Shown one piece after another: positions 39,800 to 52,766 of a stretch of DNA of 64,000 nucleotides. The notes beneath the pieces were generated by a model. That model was given only the letters and a program-made list of their open reading frames with translations. It was not told the DNA's origin and ran no database searches. Every line of letters starts with the position of its first letter. Within the stretch, counting starts at the first letter, position 1. The position numbers and the translations under genes were made by a program. This stretch comes from Ananas comosus (Eukaryota; Streptophyta; Magnoliopsida; Poales; Bromeliaceae): NCBI RefSeq assembly GCF_001540865.1, contig NC_033635.1, forward strand, positions 2,256,916-2,320,915. Reading direction: 5' to 3'.

Positions 39800-42323
39800 A
39801 TGAAGTTTGGGAAGAGGCTGAAGAAGCAAATTGAGGAGACACTCCCTGAGTGGAGGGACAAGTTCTTGTCCTACAAAGATCTCAAGAAGCTGGTGAGATT
39901 GATATCGGCGACGCACCCGTCGCCGGACGCGGAGTCGGAGTTCATATGCCTTCTCGACTCCGAAATCGACAAGTTCAACGCCTTCTTCGTGGAGCAGGAG
40001 GAGGAGTTCGTCATCAGGAAAAAGGCGAGTGTTGAATATAAAAATATTACAAATTAATAATATGTACAGTCGTCTCACATTATTTTATATGATAGCAGAG
40101 CACGAGGTGTTGGATTACGACGTATTAAAATTCTGTTATAGTACGTAGTTTCATGCTATTTTGTTAAGAATATTATAAGATTCGCACTGAATAGAAATAA
40201 GAATGCTGAGCTGTATATAATGCGCGCGGGAGAGTTTTTAAAATTTTGAGTTCAAATTTTTGAGTTTGTACGAGGATATGAATAATTTTTTTTTTTTTTT
40301 TTTTTTGGTTGGAGTAGGAATTGCAGGAGAGGATAAAGATGGTGACAGAAATTTTTGGGCCGGCGGGGAGCCGACCGTCAGAAGCGGAGTATACGACAGC
40401 AATGACGAGGATAAGAAAAGAGATTGTTAATTTCCATGGAGAGATGGTACTACTTGTCAACTACAGCAACATCAATTATACAGGTTTTTCTTTTTCTTTT
40501 TTTTTATTTACAACCTTTTTTTGTTCTGTTTTTTTCTATACACAATTTGGGGATCCCACCACACAATCTAATCTCCAATATATATCCTTGTTGTAGCTTG
40601 TGGCTTAGGGTGCCCTTTATATCAGGAGGGATATCTTATGTAATGAGATGCCAATAATATGCTTTAGTATTTTTTTTTTTTTAGGAAAGTATTGCTTATA
40701 TTTTAGAGTTTTTTTTTTTTTTTGAGAGGGATAGGTAGCACGCTATTCGCTTCGTTTATTTCATTTAGAAATAAACTTAGTCGGAAATGTGAATTAATCA
40801 ACTAGAATTCAAACTTGGGTCTCGGATACCAACCACTAAATCCTTTGCCACTTACTCTAAGAACGGTCAGTTATATTTTAGAGTTTTTAACTACAGTAAA
40901 AAACTAAAATGGAAGCTTTTGAAAGTACATGCTCTAACTTAAAACTTTTATATTATTTTTAACTTTAATAGAAAAAACTAGTTGACGAGTTTTAGTTTTA
41001 GTTTTAGAGCATATTTGGTCTACTTAGAGCTTACTTCAATAATAGTATATGAGTAGAGATTTTAAAGAAAGCTGCTGGCACACACTAAATATTTTTATGT
41101 TGGAATCTTTTGTGGTTACATTAAATTTCACCAGATGGTTTCGTCGTCGTTATGAGAAAAAACTTTGAGCTTTTATTTTTGAGATTTTAATGTCTATTTT
41201 ATCGTTCAACGACAGTCAGAAACTCGAGACCACTTGTATACCAAATACTTGACTTTTGCTTAAAAAATGAATTATTAATAACCCGGTCAAACTAATGGTA
41301 TTTAATGAAAGTTTTTGGTGCCAAAGAGAAGTTTTTGAGGTTTTTGAGCACCATTCAAGTTGGTGCAAATAAAAATAGAAAGAAGCGTTAATTACAAATT
41401 TTTTTATTTAAGTTTGATCCCAATTTATTTTCATCCTCTTGAATTTTGACTATAGTAAGTTTGTCCTTGGTGCTTGATCTACTTGTAATTTTGTTTTCAA
41501 ACCGTCAATTTTTAAATCTTTGACTTTGATCATTAGCCTTTAGAGTATGACTCCGGTTTCGATTTCGTCCTCGGAGTTTTTATAACGCACTAATAGTCTC
41601 ACATTGGATGAAAAAATAATTCTAATTTAATTATATGAAGCCTTGCACGCTAACAATATTATCCGCGCTTAAGCATTTTGAGCCAATTGTTTGAATCCAA
41701 CGAGTCATTATTATTAGCGGGTCGGGTATAGTTTCAGTTATAACAAATTTCGTCCCCCTTGTTTGCTTCTCTATGTTTTCAAATTTATTCTCAAATTTGT
41801 CTGCGCCAAAACTTGACTCTAATTTCATTGAAATGCTAAATTTGATTCTCAAAATTTCAGTTTTGACGAATACAAACAAAAAAAACAGAAACAAAATCCA
41901 ATCGTAGTGAAGAACTGGGTGGTGTTATGTGCAGGCCTAGCCAAGATCCTGAAAAAATACGACAAGCGCACGGGCGCCGTGCTGCGGTTGCCGTTCATCG
42001 AGAAAGTTCTGCAGCAGCCCTTCTTCACCACCGAGCTGATCTCGCGGCTCGTCAAGGAGTGCGAGGACATGATGGACTCCGTCTTCCCCTCCGCCGCCGC
42101 CGGTGGTACCGCAGATCAGGCAGCAGAAATGAGAGAGGCAGAATCTGCAGTGGCAGCTGCAGAGCAGAGCATTTTTCGCAACGCCGTCGCCGCGCTCGTC
42201 ACCATGCACGAGCTCCGGAACGGGAGCTCGACTTACGGGCAGTTCTCGCTGCCGCCGCTGGGCTCTCCGGACTCCGACTTGCTGCAGTCGTTGCAGCTCC
42301 CTTCTCCAATTCCAATCCAATGA
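39800..42323 (+). CDS. SPX: Single-SPX-domain phosphate-sensing protein
   Basis: Three exons: 39800-40024, 40318-40483, 41935-42323, giving 259 aa. Begins [20 protein letters not shown], the hallmark SPX start with Lys-rich inositol-pyrophosphate contacts. It continues with [29 protein letters not shown]-like [11 protein letters not shown], and [20 protein letters not shown] (the second basic cluster). The tail has [16 protein letters not shown] and [15 protein letters not shown]-only proteins bind InsP8 and sequester PHR factors, repressing phosphate-starvation genes; it resembles the rice SPX3/SPX5 group from memory. Intron 1 starts AAG|GCGAGT and ends GGAGTAG: joining AAG to GAATTGCAG restores the family sequence, and no in-frame GT donor is available, so this is a GC-AG intron. 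Intron 2 (1.45 kb) holds a SINE. Confidence 0.92.
40714..40870 (-). mobile_element. tRNA-derived SINE copy 6, in SPX intron 2
   Basis: Perfect 18-bp duplication TTATATTTTAGAGTTTTT at 40696-40713 and 40871-40888. Antisense to the SPX gene, with poly-T at the left end. Confidence 0.9.
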
Positions 42324-43255
42324 AACATATACATACAGTTGTTTGCATTGGGTTATGAGCAAAAGGAGCAGCTTAATTAAGTTATTACTATTCAGTAAAA
42401 AATTTGCCGAGAGATTTTGTTTCTTGTAATCTTTGCTTTTATCTATCATGCCTAGCTACCTACGAGGACTACGAAAGCAGTGTTGTAGAATGGAAGGATA
42501 CGTTAGCAATTAAATGCCACGGATCAGATTATGTCTAAATTTTATTTCTCTTTCTACGCGTTTTTTTTTTTTTTTCTTTTTCTTTTTTTTCCTTGTCCCT
42601 TTTGTTTCTCTCTCTCTCTCTCTATTTTGGTAAGAAGATACGAAATGAAACTACATCATTTAAACAAATGGATCTGCGGATCATACGAGATGGGAAATAA
42701 TTTACTACTTTTCCAATTTACTACTTTTTCCTTTATCATTTTTCAATATTTGGGCCAATGCCGTCGATTAGACGGTTTAGAGAATAGACTCCTTGTACTA
42801 CGTCTATTTACATTAAATCACATTAAATCATGAAAATAGATATATAACTCCTTGTACTACCATCCATAAGGAGGAGGTGGAGAGAAAAAATAATTTTCCA
42901 CCATAAATATCCACTTTCATTGTTCCATTGCGTTAATTTCACCTTTATTTGAAATCCAAATTCTTCAAAATAACGTAATTAATTTTAATCCACCCAAAAC
43001 TAAAGTCAATTATGAAAAATAAAATAAAATAAAATAAAATGAATATTAGTCATAAATATTAGTTAATCTCTTACACTTTTTATTTCACTTTCTACTAAAT
43101 AAATAATAAAACTTAAAAAACTTCAATTCCGCAGTTATACATATAGAGAGCAAAGGTGAAAGTATTTTTCACCTAAACTAATTTATCTAAAAATTTACTT
43201 CAACTTGAACAATTCAGTGAAACAAACAGGCCCCAAGAAGCATAATAACAACTAG

Positions 43256-43308
<53 letters not shown>

Positions 43309-44117
43309 GCCCTTTCCGTATCCTTTTTGGAGCTCCTCACAGAATTTGTGTCTCTCAGCCTGAAGTCCAATGGAAAAAAGAAGAAAAAGCAAATGTAGCA
43401 GGTATCAACTGTTCTAAGAAAAGTCCTCTTTAACTCGAAACCAAATCTCATGCACAACAATATTCTTAAAAGTCACAAGCACAGCTACTTTAGAAGATTA
43501 CAGCAGCAAAGAGGAGACACAGTAAAACATGTAACGCATCAAGTTTCTACAGGGAAAACCTTTAAATATCTGGGTAACACTGAAATCTCGATAACCAATT
43601 AATTAACTGATTCAGTATCAAGAAGTTATTGGGCAAAACAATTAAGGGAGTTGTTCCCTGAAAGATTAGATGAACAACTTGGTCAAATCAACCTCTCAAT
43701 CCACGGATCAGTTCAAACAAAATTACCCTATATGTTTACAGACCAATCACAACATAAGTAGAAGTGGAAGCATCCCCAAAATGTTCACATCTTTACACAT
43801 GAACTCACCTTCCTGGAATTTTTGAAACATATAAACTCAAGCTTGTTGATCCGCTTAAAGCCCTCGACAATCAACTGGCAATCTTGCTTTTCGCTTGGGA
43901 GTTTACTACCTGGTTTATGGTGTACTAGATTTTGTATTCTTCATGGATTCAGTGATTGATACTCATTGCAAGATTCTCCTAGAAGCGAAAGTGATTCTCA
44001 ACTAATCAGAATGCTGCAACGTATCAGAGGTTGAGAGCAAAATGTGAGAAGCAACTACAATTGGATAGCAAACTATAATATAAGAGTCGCCAAGTACTAA
44101 GAGTGTCTCAATCCATC
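42324..44117. other. Convergent intergenic between SPX and eIF2B beta
   Basis: Contains the 3' UTRs of both convergent genes, a pure A tract at 43256-43304 (49 bases) and otherwise AT-rich DNA. No gene supported. Confidence 0.5.
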
Positions 44118-47100
44118 TCAAGATGTTGATTTTCCTTGCACTACCAAATCATCTGCCGAATAGTAGTCTGCTATCAGCCGGTATATGTATGATGGATTAT
44201 GCCCTCCTCTGCAGACAGAATAGAAATGAATTCAATATAACATCGAGCAACCACATTGGCCTAGTAGATAATAGATAGATAATAGATTAGTCTTTCTCAA
44301 ACATATTAGAAAAATCATCAGCATTGTTCTCAGCAGTAGTTATAATAAGGAAGCAATTGTTCGTTTTTTTGGAGCATCAAAGGCATATCTAAATGGGAAA
44401 TTGTTAGAAAGAGCTCCACTCATCACTATATAACATGACAAGTTTTGCATTTATCATCTGGAGCTATGACATAACTGTGCACAAAAGCCGGGATCCAATT
44501 AATCGCCTATCTTTAATTCACCAAGCATCAATGATGATTTGAAACATAAAAGGACGAGCAAAATTAGTTAGGTAAGCTTCTGCTATGGCCGATGAGATAC
44601 TTGAAGATAAACTACAAACAGAACTTACGTATCAGTGATGAAAAGGCTGACAAGCTTTGGAGGAATATAGTCAAATGTGGGGTTGACTACATGAAGAAGA
44701 GGAGAACCACCTTGAATGCCAAAATCCATACAGTCTGAGAACTCCCCAAAGTCGAGCAAATCGGAAGGGGATTTGAGCTCGTTCAAAAGAACTTCTGGGT
44801 TGTGTGGATACAAGGGACACAACTGCCATTTAAAGCATGCAGAATAACATAAGAACGCGACTTCTTCCAGGTAATGAACATATAGCAGAGAAAACATATG
44901 CGAAAAAAGAAAAACAATGACATGAGGCAACCGAGAATAAGTTATACAAGTCAGAAAGTTCTGGCCACCAGTTACTTAGGATTGTTGCATACATTCCATT
45001 CCCCAAAACTGCCATTTACGCCACATATTGCGGCATATTCCTTCAATGCCATATCTCCATTAGAATGCATATGTCATTAGAATAAGACCTATTAAAATCT
45101 TTATATCTTATGTATCTCTTTTCTTGTGTCTTTTATTTTTAGCACGGGAAACAATCACAATTGCAAATGTTTACATATATAAATATATAAATTATCTTCC
45201 TATACTCCGTCATAGCCCCTTGCCCCATCTACATTATCAATAGTCAACAAACTATTATTTCATCCTCACCCTCTCCTCCCATCCATCTCCTTCCTGCAAC
45301 ATCATTGTGATCCTTTTCTAAAAGGACAAGAAACAAAAGGGATTGAACGATCAGGATGTGGAAAACAGAGATGACTAGATATTTTTGGGGTTCTGTTTCA
45401 GCAATAACAAGTCACAACAGCAGTTGGTCTGCATCATTTTCAGAAATCTATAAGAAATCTAAATAGGACCACACTCCAACCATCCATCAAAAGACAACGT
45501 GAATGGGACAGCAAAATATTGTGGAATCCAATGAAAGAATTAAATTCTTACATTACACATGAGAAATGACTAAGAATTGCAAAGAGTAGAAATAAGATAA
45601 AGACCTTATGACTCCCAGCAACCACAACAAATGGAACAGCATGCTTTTGAGCAGCAAGTGCAACCATATTGATGCCTACAGGTGCAACCACTCCACCATT
45701 TGCCATGATAGCATGAGCTCCTACTATCACCTTCATAATAAGCTCAGGTCAAATAGAAAGAAGATTCTCTACATACACCCAAAAACAAAAAATCGTTAAC
45801 CTACCATGTTAACTCGAGAAATCATTGCAAAAACTGCAGAATCCGTTATAACAGTGGTTTGTAAACCTTTTGCCACCAGCTCTTTTGCAAGAACATGCCC
45901 CTGATACCTGATTGAAAACAATAATGCCACAATAAATCCATAAATCCATGTAAGAAACCTCTGGTACAAAATTCATTAACTAAAGCGCTGAAAGTACAAA
46001 TTTCATTGCCTAGAAGATGGTTCCAAATATGTTAGATGAAGAGACGTACAAACCTCGGAGCACCCTCTGCAACAAATACACGAAAGCTTCGTTTTTTCTC
46101 CTTTGCCGCATAGAGAAATTCCTTTACTGTTCTTGAACGGCCCAAAGTTAAAATGACCTCGCTGCAAGAAGAATTTGTACGATCATCTAGCGTATAACTA
46201 TAATAGGAAAATCATCTAACATATAACACTATTAGAATTCAAACAAACCATGATTTCATTTAGTACTAGGGATGTTAGCGGGGGTGGATTTTCAAAAACC
46301 CGAACCCGACTCCAAACCCGAAACTTGAACCTGAACCCGGCGGATTTTAAAAATCCATATCCAAACCCGGTCCTGACAAAAAATCCGAAACCCGAACCCA
46401 AAAATCCGAACCCGAAACAATTATTTCCCTTTTCAATATTTGAAAATATATTACATTAAATCTAAATTTTTAAAATACAAATTCAAATATACCATCGAAT
46501 TTTTATATGCATATTATATATAACGTAAAATAAATTCAGGTTCGGGTCGGGTTTGAGTCGGATTTCAGGTCGGGTACAGTCAAAATCTATATCCGAATCC
46601 ATACCCGTCGGGTTTTTGTTTTTGATATCTATATCCGAAACCATATCCGTTTAGCATCGGATAAATCCGCTCCGTTCGGATTCGGTTTCGGATAAAATTT
46701 TGGGTATCCGTGCCCATTGACATCCCTATTTAGGACCAAGGGCATTGTTTAATTTGAATAACACACAATTTTCTTATCACCTATAAAAAAATGCTTCTAC
46801 ATCCAAGGTTGTATACCAGCATGAGGAGACATTCCATTGATCCACCATAAGGAAATAAGTAGCCCACACTAAGATGGTCCACAAGGAGACCAACCATATT
46901 GGGTTTAACCAGAGCTCATTTATTCTAATAGATTGGGTGACTCCAAATTGAACTTCACAAACTGTTAATTCTGAGGTAGGCAAAGCAAGCCGAATTTAAT
47001 GACTGGGAGGTTATACCTAGATTATTGTTATCATCACAACAATTCTGATGTCTTCTAAGCTAACACTGCTTTTTCACATTGAAAGAAGTAGAAGAAAAGC

Positions 47101-49023
47101 AAGAGTATGGTCTGACGTGAAACTTTACATAAGATACTAGTACCTAAGCATAATTCACATGGACCGACATACTAATTAATACCAAGTCAGAACAGCCAGA
47201 TCATGGCCCAAAATTCAAAATTAACTAATTAAGTTAACTTGTCATTAATAATTATATATATGCAAAATGTATCAGTTCAGGTAGGTTAATAAGAAGAATA
47301 ATATATACATATATGTTGGCCAAGAGAAATGTTACTTTTGGTGAATATGCTCTACTGCTTGTTCAGAAATCTGTTCATGGCAAGTGTCAATGTCTTGTAT
47401 CAGTTCATTCATAGCCTCAATGACATCATGCTTTAGCTTCCGGCTTCTTGAACTCTTCTCTGCTGCTGTAAGATCAAAGTACACCACAAAAATTACACTC
47501 TGTGATGATCATCTAAATATACATTTACAAAACTAAAATTTGAGATTAAAAAAGTGAAATCCCAAAGATATGTAACAAGATGACCAACTAATATTCAGAA
47601 AAACAAATTTCTTAGTAAGAACAAATTGATTCAGAGAGAAAAGCAACGAATTTGAAGAGATCATACATTTGCTTCTTCCCTCAGAATCACCGCCTGAGGA
47701 AGAATTAGGTGGAGCAGCAGCAGAAACAGGTATGTCTTCAAGAAGGGTTTGCAATGAGGGAGCCCTAAGAGTACTTCTGGCAGCCGCAGCAAGGACAGCA
47801 GCAGACAAAGCAGGGTGATCTTCATTTTCATCACCATCAACATCATCGTCGGATAAGCCAAGGCCTTCGATTGCCGTTGTAGTCGAAGAAAGATCTTCCT
47901 CCCTGATTATATGCAGAACACGTCTCACAATGTTCCCAACAGCAAGCTCTGTGACAGTCATTCAGAATTAGAGAAACTAAAAAAAGAAAAACTGTTATCT
48001 GAGCTGATCTTTGGTTCAAAACTGATTGCCAGCTTAACAAAGATACAAATATGTTAGATGTTGAAAGATTACGCGTAATAGTTCCTCTCAGATCATAGGA
48101 AAGTATTGCAGATAAACATTTCACAACGAAGTTTTGTGCCAGTAAATTTAAAATAATGAATTAGGTGGTTCAACCAATAAACTTAAATTATTCATTGTCC
48201 GAAGCAAGGATTTAAGTGACCTTGTCAAACCATGCCAATGGGCGGAGACTACCACCGTGCACACTGGACGTTACTTAATAATTAAATTCGTGGTGTGTTC
48301 CCAAATTGTAGTGTGGAGCACGATATTGGCAAAAATGCTGATCTAGCTGTGCACTCTGATAGTGGTAATAATGTGCCGTTTGCGATCTACATAGGATGAT
48401 TTATCTCACATGCGAAAAATCACAGTTCGCCATAAACGCTAAAACCCATAAACCCTAGCTATCGGAGTGTCAAATCACGATACCTGACTGAACAGCTAGA
48501 TAAGCATGCTTCAATTCCTTTATATGGAATTTGACAGAATAGGAACTCATCAGCACATCTACTACTCATATGCACGCGGATCAAATTCTAATTAACTATG
48601 CAATTGCAATCAATTAAAAAGATGCTAAACAAACAAAAAAACTCAGCAGAAAAAGAGAGAGAGAGAATTTAAGAGTGCGGAAACCCACCTACGGGGTTCG
48701 CGGCGATCATCTGCTCGCCAACGGCCCTCACGGCATCGATCAGAGACGCCGCCTGGTTGGTGTACGGCATCCGATGCTGCGAAACAACCGACCGGAGGAT
48801 CTCCGCCGTTTGCTTCGCGGTCGCATGCGATCCTTCGATCTTCCTAGCATAAATTCACAAAAAAAAAAAAAAACAAAAAAAATCACAACAAAAAGAAACT
48901 AGAATGATCGAGATTTTGAGGGGCAATTGCACGAGGAGACGTTGAATTGGACGGTGAAGAGATTAATCACCTCCGCTTGAGTTTGAGGACGAAGTCGTTG
49001 ACGAGGGCTTGAACATCGGGCAT
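44118..49023 (-). CDS. EIF2B2: Translation initiation factor eIF2B subunit beta
   Basis: Nine exons: 48971-49023, 48689-48843, 47667-47948, 47336-47465, 46054-46161, 45805-45907, 45605-45730, 44629-44822, 44118-44208. All are GT-AG, phases join, 413 aa. It starts MPDVQALVNDFVLKLKRRKI and has RMPYTNQAASLIDAV, AVGNIVRRVLHIIREED, EVILTLGRSRTVKEFL, FRVFVAEGAPR, VITDSAVFAMISRVNMVIVG, AHAIMANGGVVAPVG, KHAVPFVVVAGSHK, FDYIPPKLVSLFITDTGGH and YRLIADYYSADD. These are the regulatory-subunit signatures of the eIF2B alpha/beta/delta family. eIF2B is the cytosolic guanine-nucleotide exchange factor for eIF2, needed for Met-tRNA recycling. The acidic Ser-rich insert in exon 3 is usual in plants. Intron 4 contains a hAT-like element. 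No lesion seen. Confidence 0.95.
46267..46728. mobile_element. Non-autonomous hAT-like element in eIF2B beta intron 4
   Basis: Inverted ends TAGGGATGTTAGCGGG and, on the complement, TAGGGATGTCAATGGG. An 8-bp duplication with one mismatch flanks it (TTTAGTAC at 46259-46266, TTTAGGAC at 46729-46736). The interior is full of CCGAACCCGAA-type words. The 8-bp duplication points to hAT. Confidence 0.72.
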
Positions 49024-49206
49024 GGCGATCTCGTAGGGGAGAGAGACGATGGAGGAGTTAGGGTTCGTAGAGGGAGAAAGAGGAGAAGCGACTGACCAGG
49101 GGGGTAGAGAGATAGAGAGGGAGAGGGGTTAGGATTTAGATGCACGACGACGACGACGACGACGAGGGTTTTCGAAGCGGAAGGGAAAGGGGGACAACAG
49201 AGTGGC

Positions 49207-49290
49207 GTATGGGCCTACGCATAGTTGGCCCGCAAAGCATTATCTCTCGGCCCATGATTTAATTTAGGCCGGCATCGGATTAGGCCCAAT
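49207..49290. promoter_or_regulatory. Cluster of site II (TGGGCC) elements upstream of eIF2B beta
   Basis: Four GGCCCA/TGGGCC motifs within about 85 bp, in ATGGGCCTAC, TTGGCCCGC, CGGCCCATG and AGGCCCAAT, starting 184 bp above the start codon. Site II clusters are typical of plant translation and proliferation genes (TCP-factor targets). Confidence 0.55.
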
Positions 49291-49299
49291 ATGGTTCGA

Positions 49300-50492
49300 T
49301 TGGTCCGGTTTTCTCAGGCGGGTTAAATTCTGACCTGCACCCGACCCGGAACGGTGCTTCGTTGAGGACCTTCAGGTGCGTTGGTGATTGGAGTTTCTGT
49401 TCAAGTACCATTTTAGTCAAACTATATTCTTTACAATTTTCTCATTGAAATTATGGAAACAGCTTCTCCCCATAGCAAAAATAGAAGCTTCTAATCAGTG
49501 CTTCTACATTTCGGGATCATGAGCTCATTCGAGTTTTCTACTATGATCGTTGTTTTTCGGAATAGAGAAAACTGATTTGCAAGCCTCAAAAACTCCATTT
49601 TGCTGAACACTTTGATAATAACAAGGGCTAAATCAAACTGATCTGCTCATGCATCAAAGGAGAGTCATTAAGTCTAGTAAGCAACATCTTTAACCAAAAG
49701 CACACTGGCATTTAGCTCTCACAAAGAACAAAGCAATGAACATTGGCATTAATTTGCCAAAGTTTAGTGGTTTTGCCTTGTGTACACTCTCATGCCCCCT
49801 CACCACCCCAAATGCATTGCACAAATTTTTAGACTTATGTTGTGTAGTAGCTCAAGCTGCTCAACATTAGGGGTCAGTGGCTTGTACCTCAAGCTTGTAC
49901 TGCTTCTGCTTCAGTGGAAAGCATCATAAGCAAAAGCTTGTCCTTTAAAGTGCCCAAAAGCACTTCTCTAAAAAGTGGATCTCACTCTTTTGTTAGGTAA
50001 AGCTGACACCATTAGAATCTCACTCTGCAGAATATATATGGTAGCCAGTAGCCACTACAAAATTATTCTCAACTTACATAATGCAGCAAGTACTCAACAG
50101 AAAAGCAGAATGATATGAAGTGTTTGACAAAAGAAGAGGTTGTTTATTAACAACCAAAGCTCAGGCAACTAGAAGCGCGATCTCTTGTTACGATGGTGTC
50201 GAGACTCCTCGGATTACATGCAACGAGTACGACTTCCTTTGCGTCGCGGTCTGCTACGTATCGTACGATTGACGTATCGGATAATTCCCAGTGCCGTCAA
50301 GTAGCATGCGCAATCTCTTTGAAGCCCTTAGATGAATACGAAAACATGAATCACGAGTACGAGGTAGCTGCACATTATGCGATGCGATCATCAGCGTCTT
50401 TGCAATTTACAGAAAACCTTCTTGAAGAACAGCCGAACATAAAGAGAAGTTCAGTATGATGTCTCACCGTAGCAATCTCGATGCCGTGGTGT
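49300..50492. other. Intergenic between eIF2B beta promoter and LAZY/DRO1 3' end
   Basis: AT-rich to 50150. Then comes a region of balanced composition (50160-50460), probably the 3' UTR of the LAZY-family gene, which also reads as an 88-codon plus-strand frame. I do not recognise that frame as a gene. Confidence 0.4.
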
Positions 50493-52005
50493 TTACATCT
50501 CTAGAACAATAACTGGAGACGAAAGGAAAATCAACAAAAAGGAACTAAATGAGCACATTAATTTGAACAATTTATTTGGCGCGCTTTAAACTGTGGATAG
50601 GTGAACTTACAATCCGAATCGGTCTTGACCCATTTACATCGATCCTCTCCTCTCTCCTCCCCCTTATCGCTCTCCTGCACCTTCTCCATATGTTTATCTT
50701 CCAAGTACTTCTTTGTTGACGTCGAAACGGAGGATCCAGGATATATTTTCTTATGAATCATCATCCTCAAAATCTGTAAATCGACGAACAACATAGGAGT
50801 AAGAAAAACAAAACCATAGCCGATCGTAATGATGATAAAGCAAATTTACATACTTTCATAAACCTCTACCTTATCTATCCTCGACTCGGGTATCGGATCC
50901 CTCAAGTTTGGCCCCGACACGAAGCCACCTCTACACACGAAGAAGTTCTTGAGTAGAAATGTGAGAGATTTCGGCTGAATTGCACTGCAGTTGTTGGTTA
51001 GCAGATCTCCTGCCTCGCTGAAGATGATTTCGGTATTCGTCGAGAGGCCTCCATTCTCATTGCTATCGAAACCGTCGCGTAAATATCGAGGAACGGTCCG
51101 ATCGAAGTCTAAGCTTGAGGGGCAATTCAGGAATCTATTTAGTGGAAGATTGGCTCTCTCTTCCTCTCCTTTCTCCGAACTTTTCCTCTTAGACTTCAGC
51201 TTGCGACGGAGAAGCTTTGTCAGCTCCTCTTGCAACTTCTTCACATCTTCGAGGGTGAAGTCCGGTAGATCTTGCGAGGGGCATAGATCGTGAGAAAAAT
51301 CGTCTCTTTTCGGTTCTTCGCGTAGATCTTTGTTGCCAAATGTCCCAATGGATAGCAAAGCTTGTGGCCAATTGTTGAACTCTTGTTTACAAGGATCTGG
51401 CGACGAATGTAATGAGTGATGAAAAGAGCTGCTAAGTTCATGTTCAAATGGTGCTACATTCATGCAGAATAAAAAATGAATAAAAGAGAAACAGTACTTG
51501 TACTTGGTTTTATATGGTAATTAATTGTGATTAGCCAAATTGAATATGAAATTGAATAGTAAAATTACTGGGCAATATAATTTTTAAGATTTTATGCAAA
51601 AGGCTCAGAAAACAAAGGGAGGATTGAGCAGAACCATAGAAGCATAACACAATATTAATGAATTGAAAACAAATGATGATAACTTACGTCGAGCTAAGCT
51701 CGCGCCCGCTTCGCATCTCTTCTTTTCTTGCTTTCCATTGAGCTTGTTTTGGACCCAATTTAAGATCTGCATCAAACATTAGCCATAATTCACTAAAATA
51801 GCCATGATAGTTTACGATGATCCTGCCGCTCATAAATGACAGGTTGTATTCAGACCGTCCAATACAGACAACCCAAATGCAATTTGTCACTGATGAGCAG
51901 CAGAATTATCACGTAACTATAATTTTCATTCTCATACGGTTGCAAAGAAATTGTGCCCAATGAAAATCTTTTTTGTAGTGATTGGTTAAGAGTACTTACC
52001 CTCAT
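50493..52005 (-). CDS. DRO1: LAZY/DEEPER ROOTING (IGT family) gravitropism protein
   Basis: Five coding exons: 52000-52005, 51688-51766, 50870-51453, 50611-50773, 50493-50512; 852 nt, 283 aa. The first exon is only ATGAGG before a GTAAGT donor. The next begins ATC after a TGCAG acceptor and gives MRILNWVQNKLNGKQ, matching the MK(I/F)xxWxxNKxxGKQ start of DRO1/LAZY4. Region II is WPQALLSIGTFGNKDLREE with the IGT motif. FTLEDVKKLQEELTKLL, KSLTFLLKNFFVCRGGF and SRIDKILRMMIHKKIYP follow. The last exon of 20 nt yields FIVLEM-stop, the conserved C-terminal CCL motif that recruits RLD proteins. LAZY proteins act in columella and endodermal cells, linking statolith position to polar auxin flow and so setting root or shoot angle. 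All five conserved regions are present. Paralogue naming (DRO1/LAZY4 against LAZY2/3) needs a tree. Confidence 0.88.
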
Positions 52006-52321
52006 AGCTTCCACCAATCTAGAGAGAGAGAGAGAGATGGGGGGATTAAGAAGAAACTTTTGATATCAATGTGTAGCCAATGTAGCTCATTTGTATAGCT
52101 AGTACTTGGTCACAGTGTGAGAAGATGGTGCTCTCCTTAACAAGTGAGATAACTCTCAAAATAAAGAGTATGCAATAAAGAAAAGGAACTCAGGTGTGTC
52201 TATGAGAGTCCTTTACTAAGTATAGCCAATTGGGGGTTAAATAGAAGGATAGGATAAGTGTTCAGAGGCACATGAGCTAAAAATTCTACGAGTCTAAAGG
52301 CACATTTTACGGGTCAAAGTT

Positions 52322-52467
52322 GAGAGATAAGTAGCAAGCTAATCATTTTGTTTATTTTATTTAAAAATAAATTTAGCTAAAAATGTGAATTAATTAGGAT
52401 TTGAACTTGAGACCTCGGGTACTAACTACTAAACCCGTTGCCATTTGCACTAGGGACGGTCGGTAAT
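52322..52467 (-). mobile_element. tRNA-derived SINE copy 7
   Basis: Diverged copy (AGGATTTGAACTTGAG, GGGTACTAACTACTAAACCC, GCACTAGGGACGGTCGGT). No clear duplication; the poly-T end is eroded. Confidence 0.7.
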
Positions 52468-52766
52468 TAAAAATGCATTATAGATCAAATTTTCTGTAGT
52501 TAGAAGTGTGATAGTTATAATTACATAGATCTTATTTGTTGACTGGATGTAGAAAATATAGTAATATTTATAAATATTTTGTTTGATTGTGCACAATTAT
52601 TAAGTGCAATTATAAAATTTTATCATTTTATATATAGATGATAAATATTACTCTCTATATTGTCCTATTTAAGGGTGGTTTGGTTTGAGTTACCCTAGCA
52701 GGATTACAGGCAATCCTGCGAGAATTACTATATTTGATTCATTTGGTATGTATAAAATTACACCGA

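Noticed and set aside
50193..50459. 88-codon plus-strand open frame beside the LAZY/DRO1 stop
   Set aside because: No recognisable motif; lies where the LAZY 3' UTR should be. Possible but unsupported.
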